Positions 50,926 through 60,568 of a stretch of DNA of 64,000 nt are shown here, one piece after another. The notes below the pieces were generated by a model. It made no database searches and was not told the origin of the DNA. It saw only the letters and a program-made list of their open reading frames with translations. Source of the DNA: Pyricularia pennisetigena (Eukaryota > Ascomycota > Sordariomycetes > Magnaporthales > Pyriculariaceae); NCBI RefSeq assembly GCF_004337985.1, contig NC_043743.1, forward strand, positions 2,712,543 through 2,776,542, written 5' to 3'. The position numbers were made by a program, and so were the translations under genes. The number at the start of each line of letters is the position of its first letter. The first letter of the stretch is position 1.

Positions 50926-53839
50926 GACGGCTTCTTTGTTGTTGAGCATTGGGGAATCGCTAGATTATGCACCTATGTTTAAACGAAAAGACCATGAGGG
51001 CGCAAAACGAATGCGCGGATGCAAATGTACTGGGGAAAGACAGATTTATCCGCAAGTTCCTCGCGCGGCCCGTCTTGAGTATCACAGAGAGAGAGAGAGA
51101 GAGAGGCTCGGCCAACTTGAAAAACCTGCAGCTTGAACCAATGAGTTCATTGACCATAGTTTCGCGTTGCACAACATGGCTGACATGGCTGTACAGCCAA
51201 GCAATCGACAGGGGCTTTTCTCGCTTGACATGCATATAACACCAGCCGGCCCCCAAAATCCAACACAGACGCCCATTATTTGCCTGCAATTGACTACTGC
51301 TAGAATAAAACAGTAGCTTGCAACAGACTGCGTCCTTTCTCAAAAGTCAACAACCAAATGCAGGAACGAGCCAATGCAGACGGGTTTAGGAATGTTTGAT
51401 GAAGGTGGTGGGGGCCCAAGTCAGGCCTGGAATCACTTGGACAGCATTAATCAGATGCACAGTTGACAACGTTGAGATGATACAGAGAAACTTCAGGCCA
51501 ATCCCTGAGGCTTTTACTTGCTCTATTTAGCCGGATGTATCTACAAACCTACGGATATGTCGGAGACGCTGTCTGCTAAGAATGCCTAATCAAAGTCAGA
51601 TTATTTTGTCGTGGTAGCAGTGGACCTTTTGGCAGTCGAGTCTCGAGTGACAACTTGTATTCGTGAGAGAGTATTTGTCAAGTCTGAGAGGCCGGTTTTG
51701 GCAAGTGAAGTTTTCCACTAGCAGTAAAAGAATATATGGAGCGGAATTAAAGCCGCCCCCCCGTATGCGCGGTTCATAATGTGGTCATACTTCGTCCGTA
51801 ATTCGGCATTCAAGTGTTTAACTATGGGTAGGGCTGACTTTTTCCTGGTCAGCATTTAACATATACGGGCCTCGCGCTCGCGGCATCGGGGACAGACGAG
51901 TTCTCCACTGGAGGGCGGAATGTGAACGATTTGATCGTACAGACCACCATTCTGGACTAGTGTAGGATGAAGTTGGCGTATTTTTAGGTCTCGGGAATAA
52001 ACGTAGAGCATCACGGGAATATCATCGTTAATCACTGTACTATCCCTACTGCCCTACTGTACCTATGCTAGGATCCTTAGCTATCCCTTACTCGCCGTAT
52101 CTTGTCTAGGTATGGTTCATATCTCCAGAGCTCTCAATAAGCGAAACAGCGCATGACCCGAACTCGCTAATTCAGACAAAGAAAAAAAAAAAAGTCCTTC
52201 AGCCTAATTCTTTAGCTCAAGCTTCAACTTCAACGGCGGGAAAAAAAAAATAAGTCCCCAGGGAATTAGACTAAATAATGAGCACATAGAGAAGAAAAAC
52301 CAGAAAATATTGCTCTTGCAAATCCCATGGTTCGACTCAAGCGTCCCTACTATACTATAGTAGACTCTGACGACGGGTACCCACCGAACGAGGGGGGGCA
52401 GTTCGAGTAGCACAGACGGCGGGCGGAATTGTTTCCTCGCACACCCAATGGGTACGGTACAATGACAAAAAGCAAGGACGTGGCGGCAAAGATTTTTGGC
52501 AGCGGTCAAAGCAGCCCATTGTCCCGAACAGGGAAAGCTGCAAACAATAGGCGAACAAGACGCTAAAGCTTGTTTCGTCATCCCGCATGCGATCTACAGT
52601 TGCTTCTGTCTACCGAGAGATCCACAGAATTTAAAGCTTTGCTTGGACATCGGATCTGTCGATAACTGCCGCAACAGCTACCACCCCCAGGAAATAAATA
52701 AATACTTCCAGACTAGCCTACTATGGTAGAGCTGGATTACTGTATCGCAGTCAGGTGTTAAGGCCGGGTTATGCTGATGATGTTTTTTTTTTCCTTTTTT
52801 TTTTTTTTTTTTTTTTTGCCCCGGCTCCGTTCGGCTATTCCACACTTCAGTCACTTACTCACGTAGTATATTTATTATTTCTTATCGGTGAGGAGTGACT
52901 AGCCTAGCAGACAGCTCATCAAGTTGACAAGCAAGCCCGGCATAAAAAGCTAAATAAATGAATGAAATGCTCAAGTTTAGCTTCCGGACACCCCCCCCCC
53001 GCTTCCACACCCACAAACGTCCCACGCCTATGGTTTGGGAATCGCGCCCACCACTTTCACCGATACACATAACAGACACCATCAAGGCACTGTTTATTTT
53101 TTTTATTTTTTTTTTATCTCCGCATATTAATTTCAGATGTTATGTAAGAAAATGTTGTCAGTTAGACTTTCCGTAGAACCCGCACCCTTTTCCGTCATCG
53201 GAAGTAGCCGCTTCTGGATTGCGCGAAGGCCGAACCCGTCTGCTGCTTCACCCGTTTGATGCGGATACCTCGATGCTGTGATGACAAGTTTTATCGTGGG
53301 GATTACCACACACTCTCTCTCTCCCGCCACATGTATATTCCCTCTGCCTATAGCTACATAGACCACAGTACTGCAACTTGTTTGATTTGAGGTATAAAAT
53401 CTCGCCGGGCTCCCGCATTAATCCTCGTCCTCTTTTTTTCTTTTCGTCTGAATCTTCTGAATTGTCAGATAAAAAAAAAAAAAACTTGAAGCAGCCATTG
53501 CCCCAGAGTCATTATCAAAGCCCGCCCCGAGAGTCCGCTTGCTGCCTGTAGGCTCCAGACACAGAAAGTTTAAATAAATTAAGAACAAAACCATCCCCCC
53601 TCCTCCACGTTGCATCGCAATTGGGGGGGAGCGCAACACCGGTTCTGCACGCCAAAAGAGCCGGATTACCAACTCAAAGCTCCGTTCGGTATACAAAAGA
53701 CTCCTCCCCCGTCTAGTCTGTCCTTCAACTTGCTGCAGCAAAGAACCTTTTTTTTTTTTTTTTTTTCCCCTTTTGGACTTCCCAACCACAAAACCACATC
53801 GACTGCGCACGCATCAGCGGCAGCGGCAGGGTCAAAAAG
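50926..53839. other. Gene-poor region upstream of the A-T-R reductase
   Basis: 2.9 kb of intergenic DNA. It contains a GA microsatellite at 51085-51106, a T-rich tract at 52782-52817, a C-run at 52991-53000 and another T-run at 53749-53766 within the leader of the following gene. No gene-like frame was found. Confidence 0.5.
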
Positions 53840-56800
53840 ATGTCTCCCGCACTCACAATACCCTACGGCCGGCGCCTGATCCCGCAGGTCCTGGACGACA
53901 TGGCCAGGACGTCGCCGGAAAAGGAGATGCTCTCCGTGCCGCGCTCCGACGATCCCAAGGACGGTTGGAAGAAGTTGAGCTTCGGACAGGTGGCGGCCGC
54001 GGTCGACCGCGTGGCCGGCTACCTGCTGGAGCAGAAGGAAGACATCCTGGCGAGGTGTGCAAGCAGCGGAAGCAACGGCAACATTCAGACCAACGGCCAC
54101 GGCGACTCGAGGGAACAGAGCCAGTTCCCAACCCTCGCGTACCTCGGCCCAAGCGACGCCCGGTACGTCATATTCGCCGTGGCCTGCGTCAAGGCCGGCA
54201 TGAAGGCGCTCTTCATCTCGCCGCGGAACCCCAAGGCGGCGCAGCTGAACCTCTTTGACAAGACCAACTGCAACGCCATATACTACGACCGGGTGTACGA
54301 GGACACGGTGCGGCTGTGGCTTCAGGAGCGCAGCACCATGAAGGGCATCAGGGTGCACTCGGCGCAGGAGTGGATCGACGGCTGGGGCGAGGACGCGGGC
54401 AAGAGGCCGCCGCACGTTCCCTACACAAAGACGTTCAGCGAGGCAGAGTACGACACATTCATGGTCATGCACACCAGCGGCAGCACCGGGTTCCCAAAGC
54501 CCGTCTTTGTGCGCGTGGGCATGCTGGCCGTGTCCGACTCCTTCCACAACACGCCCGACTTCATGGGGAGCCCGACCATCTTCGGCACCAACATGTCCGG
54601 CCGTCGACTCCTGAACCCGATGCCGCTGTTCCACGCCGCCGGCCTGTACGTCACCATGCTGCGGTCCATCTACTTTGCCGCCCCCGTGGCGCTCGGCATC
54701 ACCTCGCGGCCCCTGACGCCGCAGTCCGTCGTCGAAGCCCTGGACAACCTCGACGTCGACAGGGCCATCCTCCCGCCCGCCATCCTCGACGAGATCGCCT
54801 ACATCCCCGAGGCCGTCGCCGCGCTCAAGCGGCTCGACTATGTCTTCTTTGGCGGCGGGCCCATGAACCCCGAGGCCGGCAACAGGCTCTCGGTGCACGA
54901 GGGCATCCGCCTGCTCAACATGATCGGCTACACCGAGGCGGCGCCGCTGTCCTACTACGTTCAGAGGGACCCCAAGCTCTGGGAGTGGTACATTGTCGAC
55001 TCGGAGGCCATGGGCAATAAGTGGGTCCCGCACGGCGACTCAACCGACGAGGGCGAGGTGTACGAGCACATCATCAAGCGCAAGAGCGAGAACGACCCTC
55101 CCGGGTCCCAGGGCATCTTCTACACCTTCCCCGACCTGCAAGAGTACCCGACCAAGGACCTGTACATCAAGCACCCGACGCTGCCGAACCACTGGAAGTA
55201 CCACGGCCGCGCCGACGACATCATCGTCTTCTCCAACGGCGAGAAGCTCAACCCCGTGTCCATCGAGGCCACCGTCGCCAGGCACCCGGACCTCAAGGCC
55301 GCCCTGGTCGTCGGCGCCGGGAGGTTCCAGCCCGCCATGATCGTCGAGCCCATGACGCCTGAGCTGTCGCCAAAGAACGACGACGAAGCCGACGCCTTCG
55401 TCGAGCGCATCTGGCCGCTGGTGGAGGAGGCGAACCGCGCCTCCGTCGCCCACGGCCGCATCGCCAAGGAGCTGATCATGGTCGCGAGCCCGCACAAGCC
55501 CTTCCCCCGCGCCGGCAAGGGCACCGTGCAGCGGCCCGCCGCCGTCAAGCTCTACAAGCTCGAGACGGACGCGCTCTACGAAAAGGCCGGCATGGAGGCG
55601 GACGGCGCGGCCGACTCCATCCCCATCGACGTCTCGTCTAAGCCCAAGCTGGCCGAGTCCATCCGGGACCTGTTCGAGCAGCTGGGCGAGATGAACAACA
55701 AGGGCAAGAAGCTCCCGCTGGACGCCGACTTCTTCACGGCGGGCGCCGACTCCCTGCAGGTCCTGAACGCCGTGCGCATGATCCGCCGCGGCCTCGAGGC
55801 CGCCGGACTGCCCAAGCCGTCCCCGTCGGTTCTCGCGCCGCGCTTCATCTACGCCCACCCGACCGCGGAGAAGCTGGCATCGTATCTCATGGACTCGGTG
55901 ATCCACGCGGGGCAAAACGGCCACGCAAACGGCGGCAGCAGCAGCAGCAGCAGCGGTCCGTCCCACGACGTCCAGGTCATGAAGGCGCAGTTTGAAAAGT
56001 ACACCAGGGGCCTGCGGACCGACCCGGCGCCGCAGAAGAACAAGCCCGCGCCGTCCACGACCGACCAGACCGTCATCCTCACGGGCTCGACGGGCGCGCT
56101 GGGGTCCTACATGCTGGACATGCTGCAGTCGACGCCGTCGGTGCGCAAGATCATCTGCCTGAACCGGGGCGACGACAGCGGCGCCCGGCAGGAGAAGGCC
56201 AACGCCGAGCGCGGGCTGGCGACATCGTTCCCCAAGGTCGAGTTCTACAACGCGGACCTGTCGCGTCCAGACCTGGGGCTGGACGCAGCCGTGTACGACC
56301 GGCTGCTGCTTGAGGCGGACCGCATCGTGCACAACGCGTGGCCCGTCAACTTCAACATGTCGGTCGAGACGTTCGAGCCGCACGTGGCGTCTGCGCGCAA
56401 CTTTGTCGACCTGGCGCTCAAGGCGGCCAAGAACGTCCATGTGGTCTTTATCAGCTCCATCGGCACGGCCGACGGGTGGACGGGCCCCGAGGCGTTCCCG
56501 GAGCGCCGCGTCGACGACCTGACGCTACCCTCGACGGGCTACGGGCGCTCCAAGCTGGTCAGCTCGCTGATCCTCGACGAGGCCCGCGACCGCAGCGGCG
56601 TGTCGACGGCCGTCGTGCGCGTGGGCCAGATCGCCGGCCCGAGGGCGGAGAAGGGTGTGTGGAACAGGCAGGAGTGGCTGCCGTCCATTGTGGCCAGCTC
56701 GCTCGCCCTCGGTGCGCTGCCCGAGAGTCTGGGCCCCATGGACGATGTCGAGTGGACCCCCACCGAGGACATGGCCAAGTTGATCCTCGAGGTGGCTGCT

Positions 56801-57160
56801 GTTTTGCCCAACCGCAAGGACTGGAACCAGGACAATACGGGATACTTCCACGGCGTCAACCCGCGCAGCAGCAAGTGGAGCGAGCTGGCACCGCACGTCC
56901 GCGAATTTTATGGTAGTCGGATCAAGGAGATCGTGCCCATAGAGAAGTGGGTCGAGCTGTTGGAGAAGAGCGCCAGCGACACCAAGAATGTCGAAAAGAA
57001 CCCGGGAGTCAAGCTGTTGGATTTCTACCAGGGCCTGCTCCAAGGCAAGAGTGTCAAGTTTAACATGAAGCGCACTTGCGAGCTCAGCCCGACCATGGCT
57101 TCGCTGGAAGCCGTAACTCCAGATTTGATGAAGAACTGGTGCAGGCAATGGGGCTTTTAG
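53840..57160 (+). CDS. NRPS-like adenylation-thiolation-reductase enzyme
   Basis: Single exon, 1106 residues. The adenylation domain covers about 10-560, with the core motif VMHTSGSTGFPKPV near 209-222, GYTEAAPLSYY near 360, and the YHGRADDIIVFSNGEKLNP block near 453-471. The thiolation domain has FFTAGADSLQVLNAV near residue 630, where Ser carries phosphopantetheine. A terminal NAD(P)H-dependent reductase starts at VILTGSTGALGSYMLDM near residue 743, with the YxxxK pair in STGYGRSKLVSS near 900. The A-T-R architecture without a condensation domain activates one carboxylic acid, loads it on the carrier and reduces it to an aldehyde or alcohol, as in Lys2-like and fungal aryl-acid reductases. 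The substrate is unknown. No obvious partner biosynthetic genes are adjacent. Confidence 0.93.
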   Translation: MSPALTIPYGRRLIPQVLDDMARTSPEKEMLSVPRSDDPKDGWKKLSFGQVAAAVDRVAGYLLEQKEDILARCASSGSNGNIQTNGHGDSREQSQFPTLAYLGPSDARYVIFAVACVKAGMKALFISPRNPKAAQLNLFDKTNCNAIYYDRVYEDTVRLWLQERSTMKGIRVHSAQEWIDGWGEDAGKRPPHVPYTKTFSEAEYDTFMVMHTSGSTGFPKPVFVRVGMLAVSDSFHNTPDFMGSPTIFGTNMSGRRLLNPMPLFHAAGLYVTMLRSIYFAAPVALGITSRPLTPQSVVEALDNLDVDRAILPPAILDEIAYIPEAVAALKRLDYVFFGGGPMNPEAGNRLSVHEGIRLLNMIGYTEAAPLSYYVQRDPKLWEWYIVDSEAMGNKWVPHGDSTDEGEVYEHIIKRKSENDPPGSQGIFYTFPDLQEYPTKDLYIKHPTLPNHWKYHGRADDIIVFSNGEKLNPVSIEATVARHPDLKAALVVGAGRFQPAMIVEPMTPELSPKNDDEADAFVERIWPLVEEANRASVAHGRIAKELIMVASPHKPFPRAGKGTVQRPAAVKLYKLETDALYEKAGMEADGAADSIPIDVSSKPKLAESIRDLFEQLGEMNNKGKKLPLDADFFTAGADSLQVLNAVRMIRRGLEAAGLPKPSPSVLAPRFIYAHPTAEKLASYLMDSVIHAGQNGHANGGSSSSSSGPSHDVQVMKAQFEKYTRGLRTDPAPQKNKPAPSTTDQTVILTGSTGALGSYMLDMLQSTPSVRKIICLNRGDDSGARQEKANAERGLATSFPKVEFYNADLSRPDLGLDAAVYDRLLLEADRIVHNAWPVNFNMSVETFEPHVASARNFVDLALKAAKNVHVVFISSIGTADGWTGPEAFPERRVDDLTLPSTGYGRSKLVSSLILDEARDRSGVSTAVVRVGQIAGPRAEKGVWNRQEWLPSIVASSLALGALPESLGPMDDVEWTPTEDMAKLILEVAAVLPNRKDWNQDNTGYFHGVNPRSSKWSELAPHVREFYGSRIKEIVPIEKWVELLEKSASDTKNVEKNPGVKLLDFYQGLLQGKSVKFNMKRTCELSPTMASLEAVTPDLMKNWCRQWGF

Positions 57161-57754
57161 ATGCAAAGATTGGATCATCAGAATTATAGATACTGAGCGG
57201 CTTCAACAACCAATCTGGGGATAAGTCGGGGGAGCGTTAACACTGTTTTATATATCAAGTATAGATAATATGAGAGCGTTGCACTTTTTTTTTTTCTTTT
57301 TTTTGGATTGCCTAGTCACCAAAACCATCAGTGCAACAAATGAAATTGCTCATGTAAGAATAGCGAAAAAAATTAAGACAAGACAACCAACAGTCCTAGT
57401 AAAAACTGATGGGGTATCACAACCAGGTTTGCACCGTAATGCCATTGAGACTAATGTCGCTCTGAAGCAGGCAAGAGAAAGAAAACGGCGCTTATACCAA
57501 CGCCAAATGTCAACCAGCCACAGCTGAAGACCAAATGAGAATGTAAAGTCCGCTTGGTTGCAAGGAGGGAGCCAGAACTAGACAGACATAGGAAAAAAAA
57601 AAAAAGAATACCTTCCGGCGGACACAACCAGTCTTTAGGAGCGTACCAGCCAGATCATTATATGTACAGAAACGTAAACAAAAGTCAACATTACCTCATT
57701 TTGAATACAAAAGAAAAAAAAATCAAACAGTTACCGCAGTAATAGTGTTTGCTG
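57161..57754. other. Convergent 3' region
   Basis: It separates the A-T-R gene (+) from the coiled-coil gene (-). T-rich and A-rich tracts occur at 57285-57304 and 57593-57606. No gene-like frame. Confidence 0.6.
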
Positions 57755-60568
57755 CTATACAGTATCAATGCCCTCGAGAATCCTGCGCGCCGCGTCCAGC
57801 CGCCTCCGATACATCCGGCTTTCGGCACTCGACCGGCCGTTCTCCGTGAGGCCGAGAACACACTTGCCTATGCTGGCAACCAGTCTTTCGACGAGGAACT
57901 TGTCTTCACGTAAGAGCTGTTGCAGCGCAAGCGGAGTGTTCGGCTCAACCAGTGCGGTAGACTTCTTAACAGGGCTCGACCGCCCGCTAAAGCTGCTGCC
58001 GGCCCTCTGCTCGTAGATGGCTGCGGCGTCGTTCATGAGGTGATTTGAGATGTTGCGCAAGTTTTCAGTGTTCGGAATGCTGGTCAAGCTTGTTGCCTTT
58101 TTACGCGATACAAGTGGGAAGCTTCGCATCGTGCCGGTTGAATCGAGTGACGACACTGACGGTCGGTTGGCCTTGTGCGTTGCTGCGCTGCTAGCAGGTC
58201 GACGGGCCACGGTAGCGACCGGTGGGGAATATTTCATGGCATAGTCATTGTGTCTCTGATTACTTCCCTCGTTGCTGCTCTCATGGCCGACCTCCCCTTC
58301 GTCGACGGGAGTAACAAAGCCAGAGTACGTGTCGGATTCCTCGGCGATCGTAGGAGTCGTCACAACAGCAGTCTCGTCACGGTGCTGTGTTCGCGTTTGA
58401 GTCCGGGACCTGTTGCCTTCAGCTGTCCTGCGTCCACCTTCCGCACGGCTTGCGCGACCCTCATCTGCTGTGGCAAACGAATCGAACGAGTCCTTCGATG
58501 CGCTTGTTCCTGTAGACAGGTGGCTGGCACTCCTACGCAGTCCCATGCCACCTCCACCAGCAATCACCGCCTCTGAGTCCGTCACCGGGCCTCGTTGGGT
58601 CTCGACCGACTCCTCGGAACTAAAGCTTCCTCTTTCCCGTCGAGCCATGCGCTGTTGGCTTATAGTTCCTAGAGCGCTGTGTAATATGAAGTGCTCGTAA
58701 TCAAAGGCGTCCTCTCTGTCCTCATGGGAAAGCGGATGTTGAAATGTGTCGTGGTATGAGGATTCGCCGCTTTCGCTTGTGTAATCGGGATTCTCGTCAT
58801 CATAATTGCCATCCTCCGTCACCATATCGCTAATGTCATCGTCGCCTTGGAGATCTCCTTCTGCGGTGTCAAAATTCTCATCTGCAGAGAGACCTTCAGT
58901 TGCGTCCTCCACCTGGATCTTGATAGCCGAGTCCTCCGCCGTACCTGCACTGATGGTTCCATCTGAATTCTGATCCTCACGCACAATTGGGATTTCTACT
59001 TCTCCGGTCCACAAACTCCGCTCCGTCGTAGATTCATCGTCAGCTGCTTCGGCAGAGGTACCGCCAGACTTGGCCCCGTTGGTTCCGTCAAACCATTGAT
59101 CGACACGTGCGTTTGTGAAAGGGCTGGGGGTGCGTAGGCTTTGGAAACTTCTCCTCCGTATACTATCCATGCGTGCCTGGTCTCGCAAACTGGAAATCTT
59201 TCCTTTGAGATCCTGCACCTGGTCCTTCAGATCGCGCATCTGGTTAACCGAAGCCGACCTGGTTATAACCCTTTGCTCGTCAGGGTAGCCGAACGTGGGG
59301 CTCAAAAAGTTCCTGGATGGCTGTGCAGCTCGGTGTGCATCGCCAATGACAGAGCCCTCCGCATCGCCTTGATTTTCGCTCAGCGGGGCCAGGTTAGCAT
59401 CGCGCAGACCTGGCGACAGCTTGTGGTCTGACCTGGGGCCATCGGGCGCGCTGTAACGAATATTGTCGACGCTCTTAGAGGTTGTGAGTGGCTGCCTATA
59501 GCCACCGGCAGCCCCCATCGCGCTTGCCGACCTCTGAGGATACACCTTTACCGGCAGGCCGATTCGAAACGTGTTCTCGCTGCCCATCCTGCTATGTCCA
59601 GGGGATACTACAAAAGCGCGGGTAGGCGAAGGAGTTGAGCACTCCGAGCCGAGCGACGACAGCGAGGGCGAGTGCGAATGCAGAGTGTTGCGGGCTCGGT
59701 TCAGGTTCCCCTCCATCGTAGTCAACCTCCGTTTCGCATTGGCGAGAATCAGTTCCGCGCGCTGGCTGAGGGACTCCTGAATATTCTCCGTTTCCTTGCC
59801 CACGTTTGCAGCCCTCCGCTCCGCCGCCGCGGCAGCGGCAGCAGCAGCCGGGGCTATACGACCACCAGGTTGCGGCGGTCTGGCAACTGGCGCCTTTGCC
59901 GGCTCGTCTGGTCTGTACGAATCGGCGACGCTCTCCTCGTCATCTCCCAAAAACACACTGTCGTCTCCCACACTGACCGAGTCATCAAAATCGGCAAATA
60001 TGTTGGACCTGTCCTGCGTGGTGATTGTACTGGTGCTGTCCATCGAGCCTGACCTCTGACGGTCGTTTGGCCTGCGGACGAGCTTCTTGACGCCATCAAG
60101 ACCCATCGTGGGCGAGGACCGTAGAGCATCATCTACAGGGTCCATGACGCTGTCGGCACCGCTCGAGGCCCCCCGAGGTCGCGAGGTCCATGGTTTCCCT
60201 GGGGTACTCTCCACCTCAGTGACCTCGCCAATGTCGGACAGCATCGTGCCATTTCCGTATATTATGGGTGTCGTCGGGGTGATGGGACTCATGGGGCCGC
60301 CGCTGACAAAGGCGGCGTCGAGTGTCGCGTTGGACCCGGCATACATCTGCTGCGTCAAATCGACACTCGAAGTTGAACCCTGCGCGTTTTTCCACATCAT
60401 GAGGGGCGACTGGGAACGGTCGAGATCTTGGCTGTCAAGGTCCATTGACGGCGGGCGGTCATAGTCGGGAAGGATCATGTCCGGGTTCGTGAGAGTCGGA
60501 GATGCGGGCATTTGCGGATAGGGCTGCGACGGCATTGCGCCCGAGTACGTCGCCGTCGTAGCGGCCAT
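57755..60568 (-). CDS. Large disordered coiled-coil protein of unknown function
   Basis: Single exon, 937 residues from ATG 60568 (MAATTATYSGAMPS); an in-frame GTG five codons upstream is not a start. The sequence is acidic and Ser/Thr-rich overall. Ordered-looking parts are a helix around residues 250-295 with ENIQESLSQRAELILANAKR, a predicted coiled coil near 438-480 (QMRDLKDQVQDLKGKISSLR), an acidic run (QGDDDISDMVTEDGNYDD), and a C-terminal helical region near 880-937 (LLREDKFLVERLVASIGKCV). The C-terminal end looks like a conserved helical bundle. Such proteins occur widely in filamentous fungi; I do not recognise a function. The Ser/Pro-rich segments suggest phosphorylation. Confidence 0.82.
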   Translation of the reverse strand: MAATTATYSGAMPSQPYPQMPASPTLTNPDMILPDYDRPPSMDLDSQDLDRSQSPLMMWKNAQGSTSSVDLTQQMYAGSNATLDAAFVSGGPMSPITPTTPIIYGNGTMLSDIGEVTEVESTPGKPWTSRPRGASSGADSVMDPVDDALRSSPTMGLDGVKKLVRRPNDRQRSGSMDSTSTITTQDRSNIFADFDDSVSVGDDSVFLGDDEESVADSYRPDEPAKAPVARPPQPGGRIAPAAAAAAAAAERRAANVGKETENIQESLSQRAELILANAKRRLTTMEGNLNRARNTLHSHSPSLSSLGSECSTPSPTRAFVVSPGHSRMGSENTFRIGLPVKVYPQRSASAMGAAGGYRQPLTTSKSVDNIRYSAPDGPRSDHKLSPGLRDANLAPLSENQGDAEGSVIGDAHRAAQPSRNFLSPTFGYPDEQRVITRSASVNQMRDLKDQVQDLKGKISSLRDQARMDSIRRRSFQSLRTPSPFTNARVDQWFDGTNGAKSGGTSAEAADDESTTERSLWTGEVEIPIVREDQNSDGTISAGTAEDSAIKIQVEDATEGLSADENFDTAEGDLQGDDDISDMVTEDGNYDDENPDYTSESGESSYHDTFQHPLSHEDREDAFDYEHFILHSALGTISQQRMARRERGSFSSEESVETQRGPVTDSEAVIAGGGGMGLRRSASHLSTGTSASKDSFDSFATADEGRASRAEGGRRTAEGNRSRTQTRTQHRDETAVVTTPTIAEESDTYSGFVTPVDEGEVGHESSNEGSNQRHNDYAMKYSPPVATVARRPASSAATHKANRPSVSSLDSTGTMRSFPLVSRKKATSLTSIPNTENLRNISNHLMNDAAAIYEQRAGSSFSGRSSPVKKSTALVEPNTPLALQQLLREDKFLVERLVASIGKCVLGLTENGRSSAESRMYRRRLDAARRILEGIDTV

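Noticed and set aside
53666..55033. Minus-strand frame of 455 codons opposite the A-T-R gene
   Set aside because: The long antisense frame comes from strong third-position GC bias of the true gene. It has no domain and crosses the poly-T leader.
55040..56440. Minus-strand frame of 466 codons opposite the A-T-R gene
   Set aside because: It is again an antisense shadow rich in Arg, Gly, Val and His, with no recognised domain, while the plus strand has all catalytic motifs.
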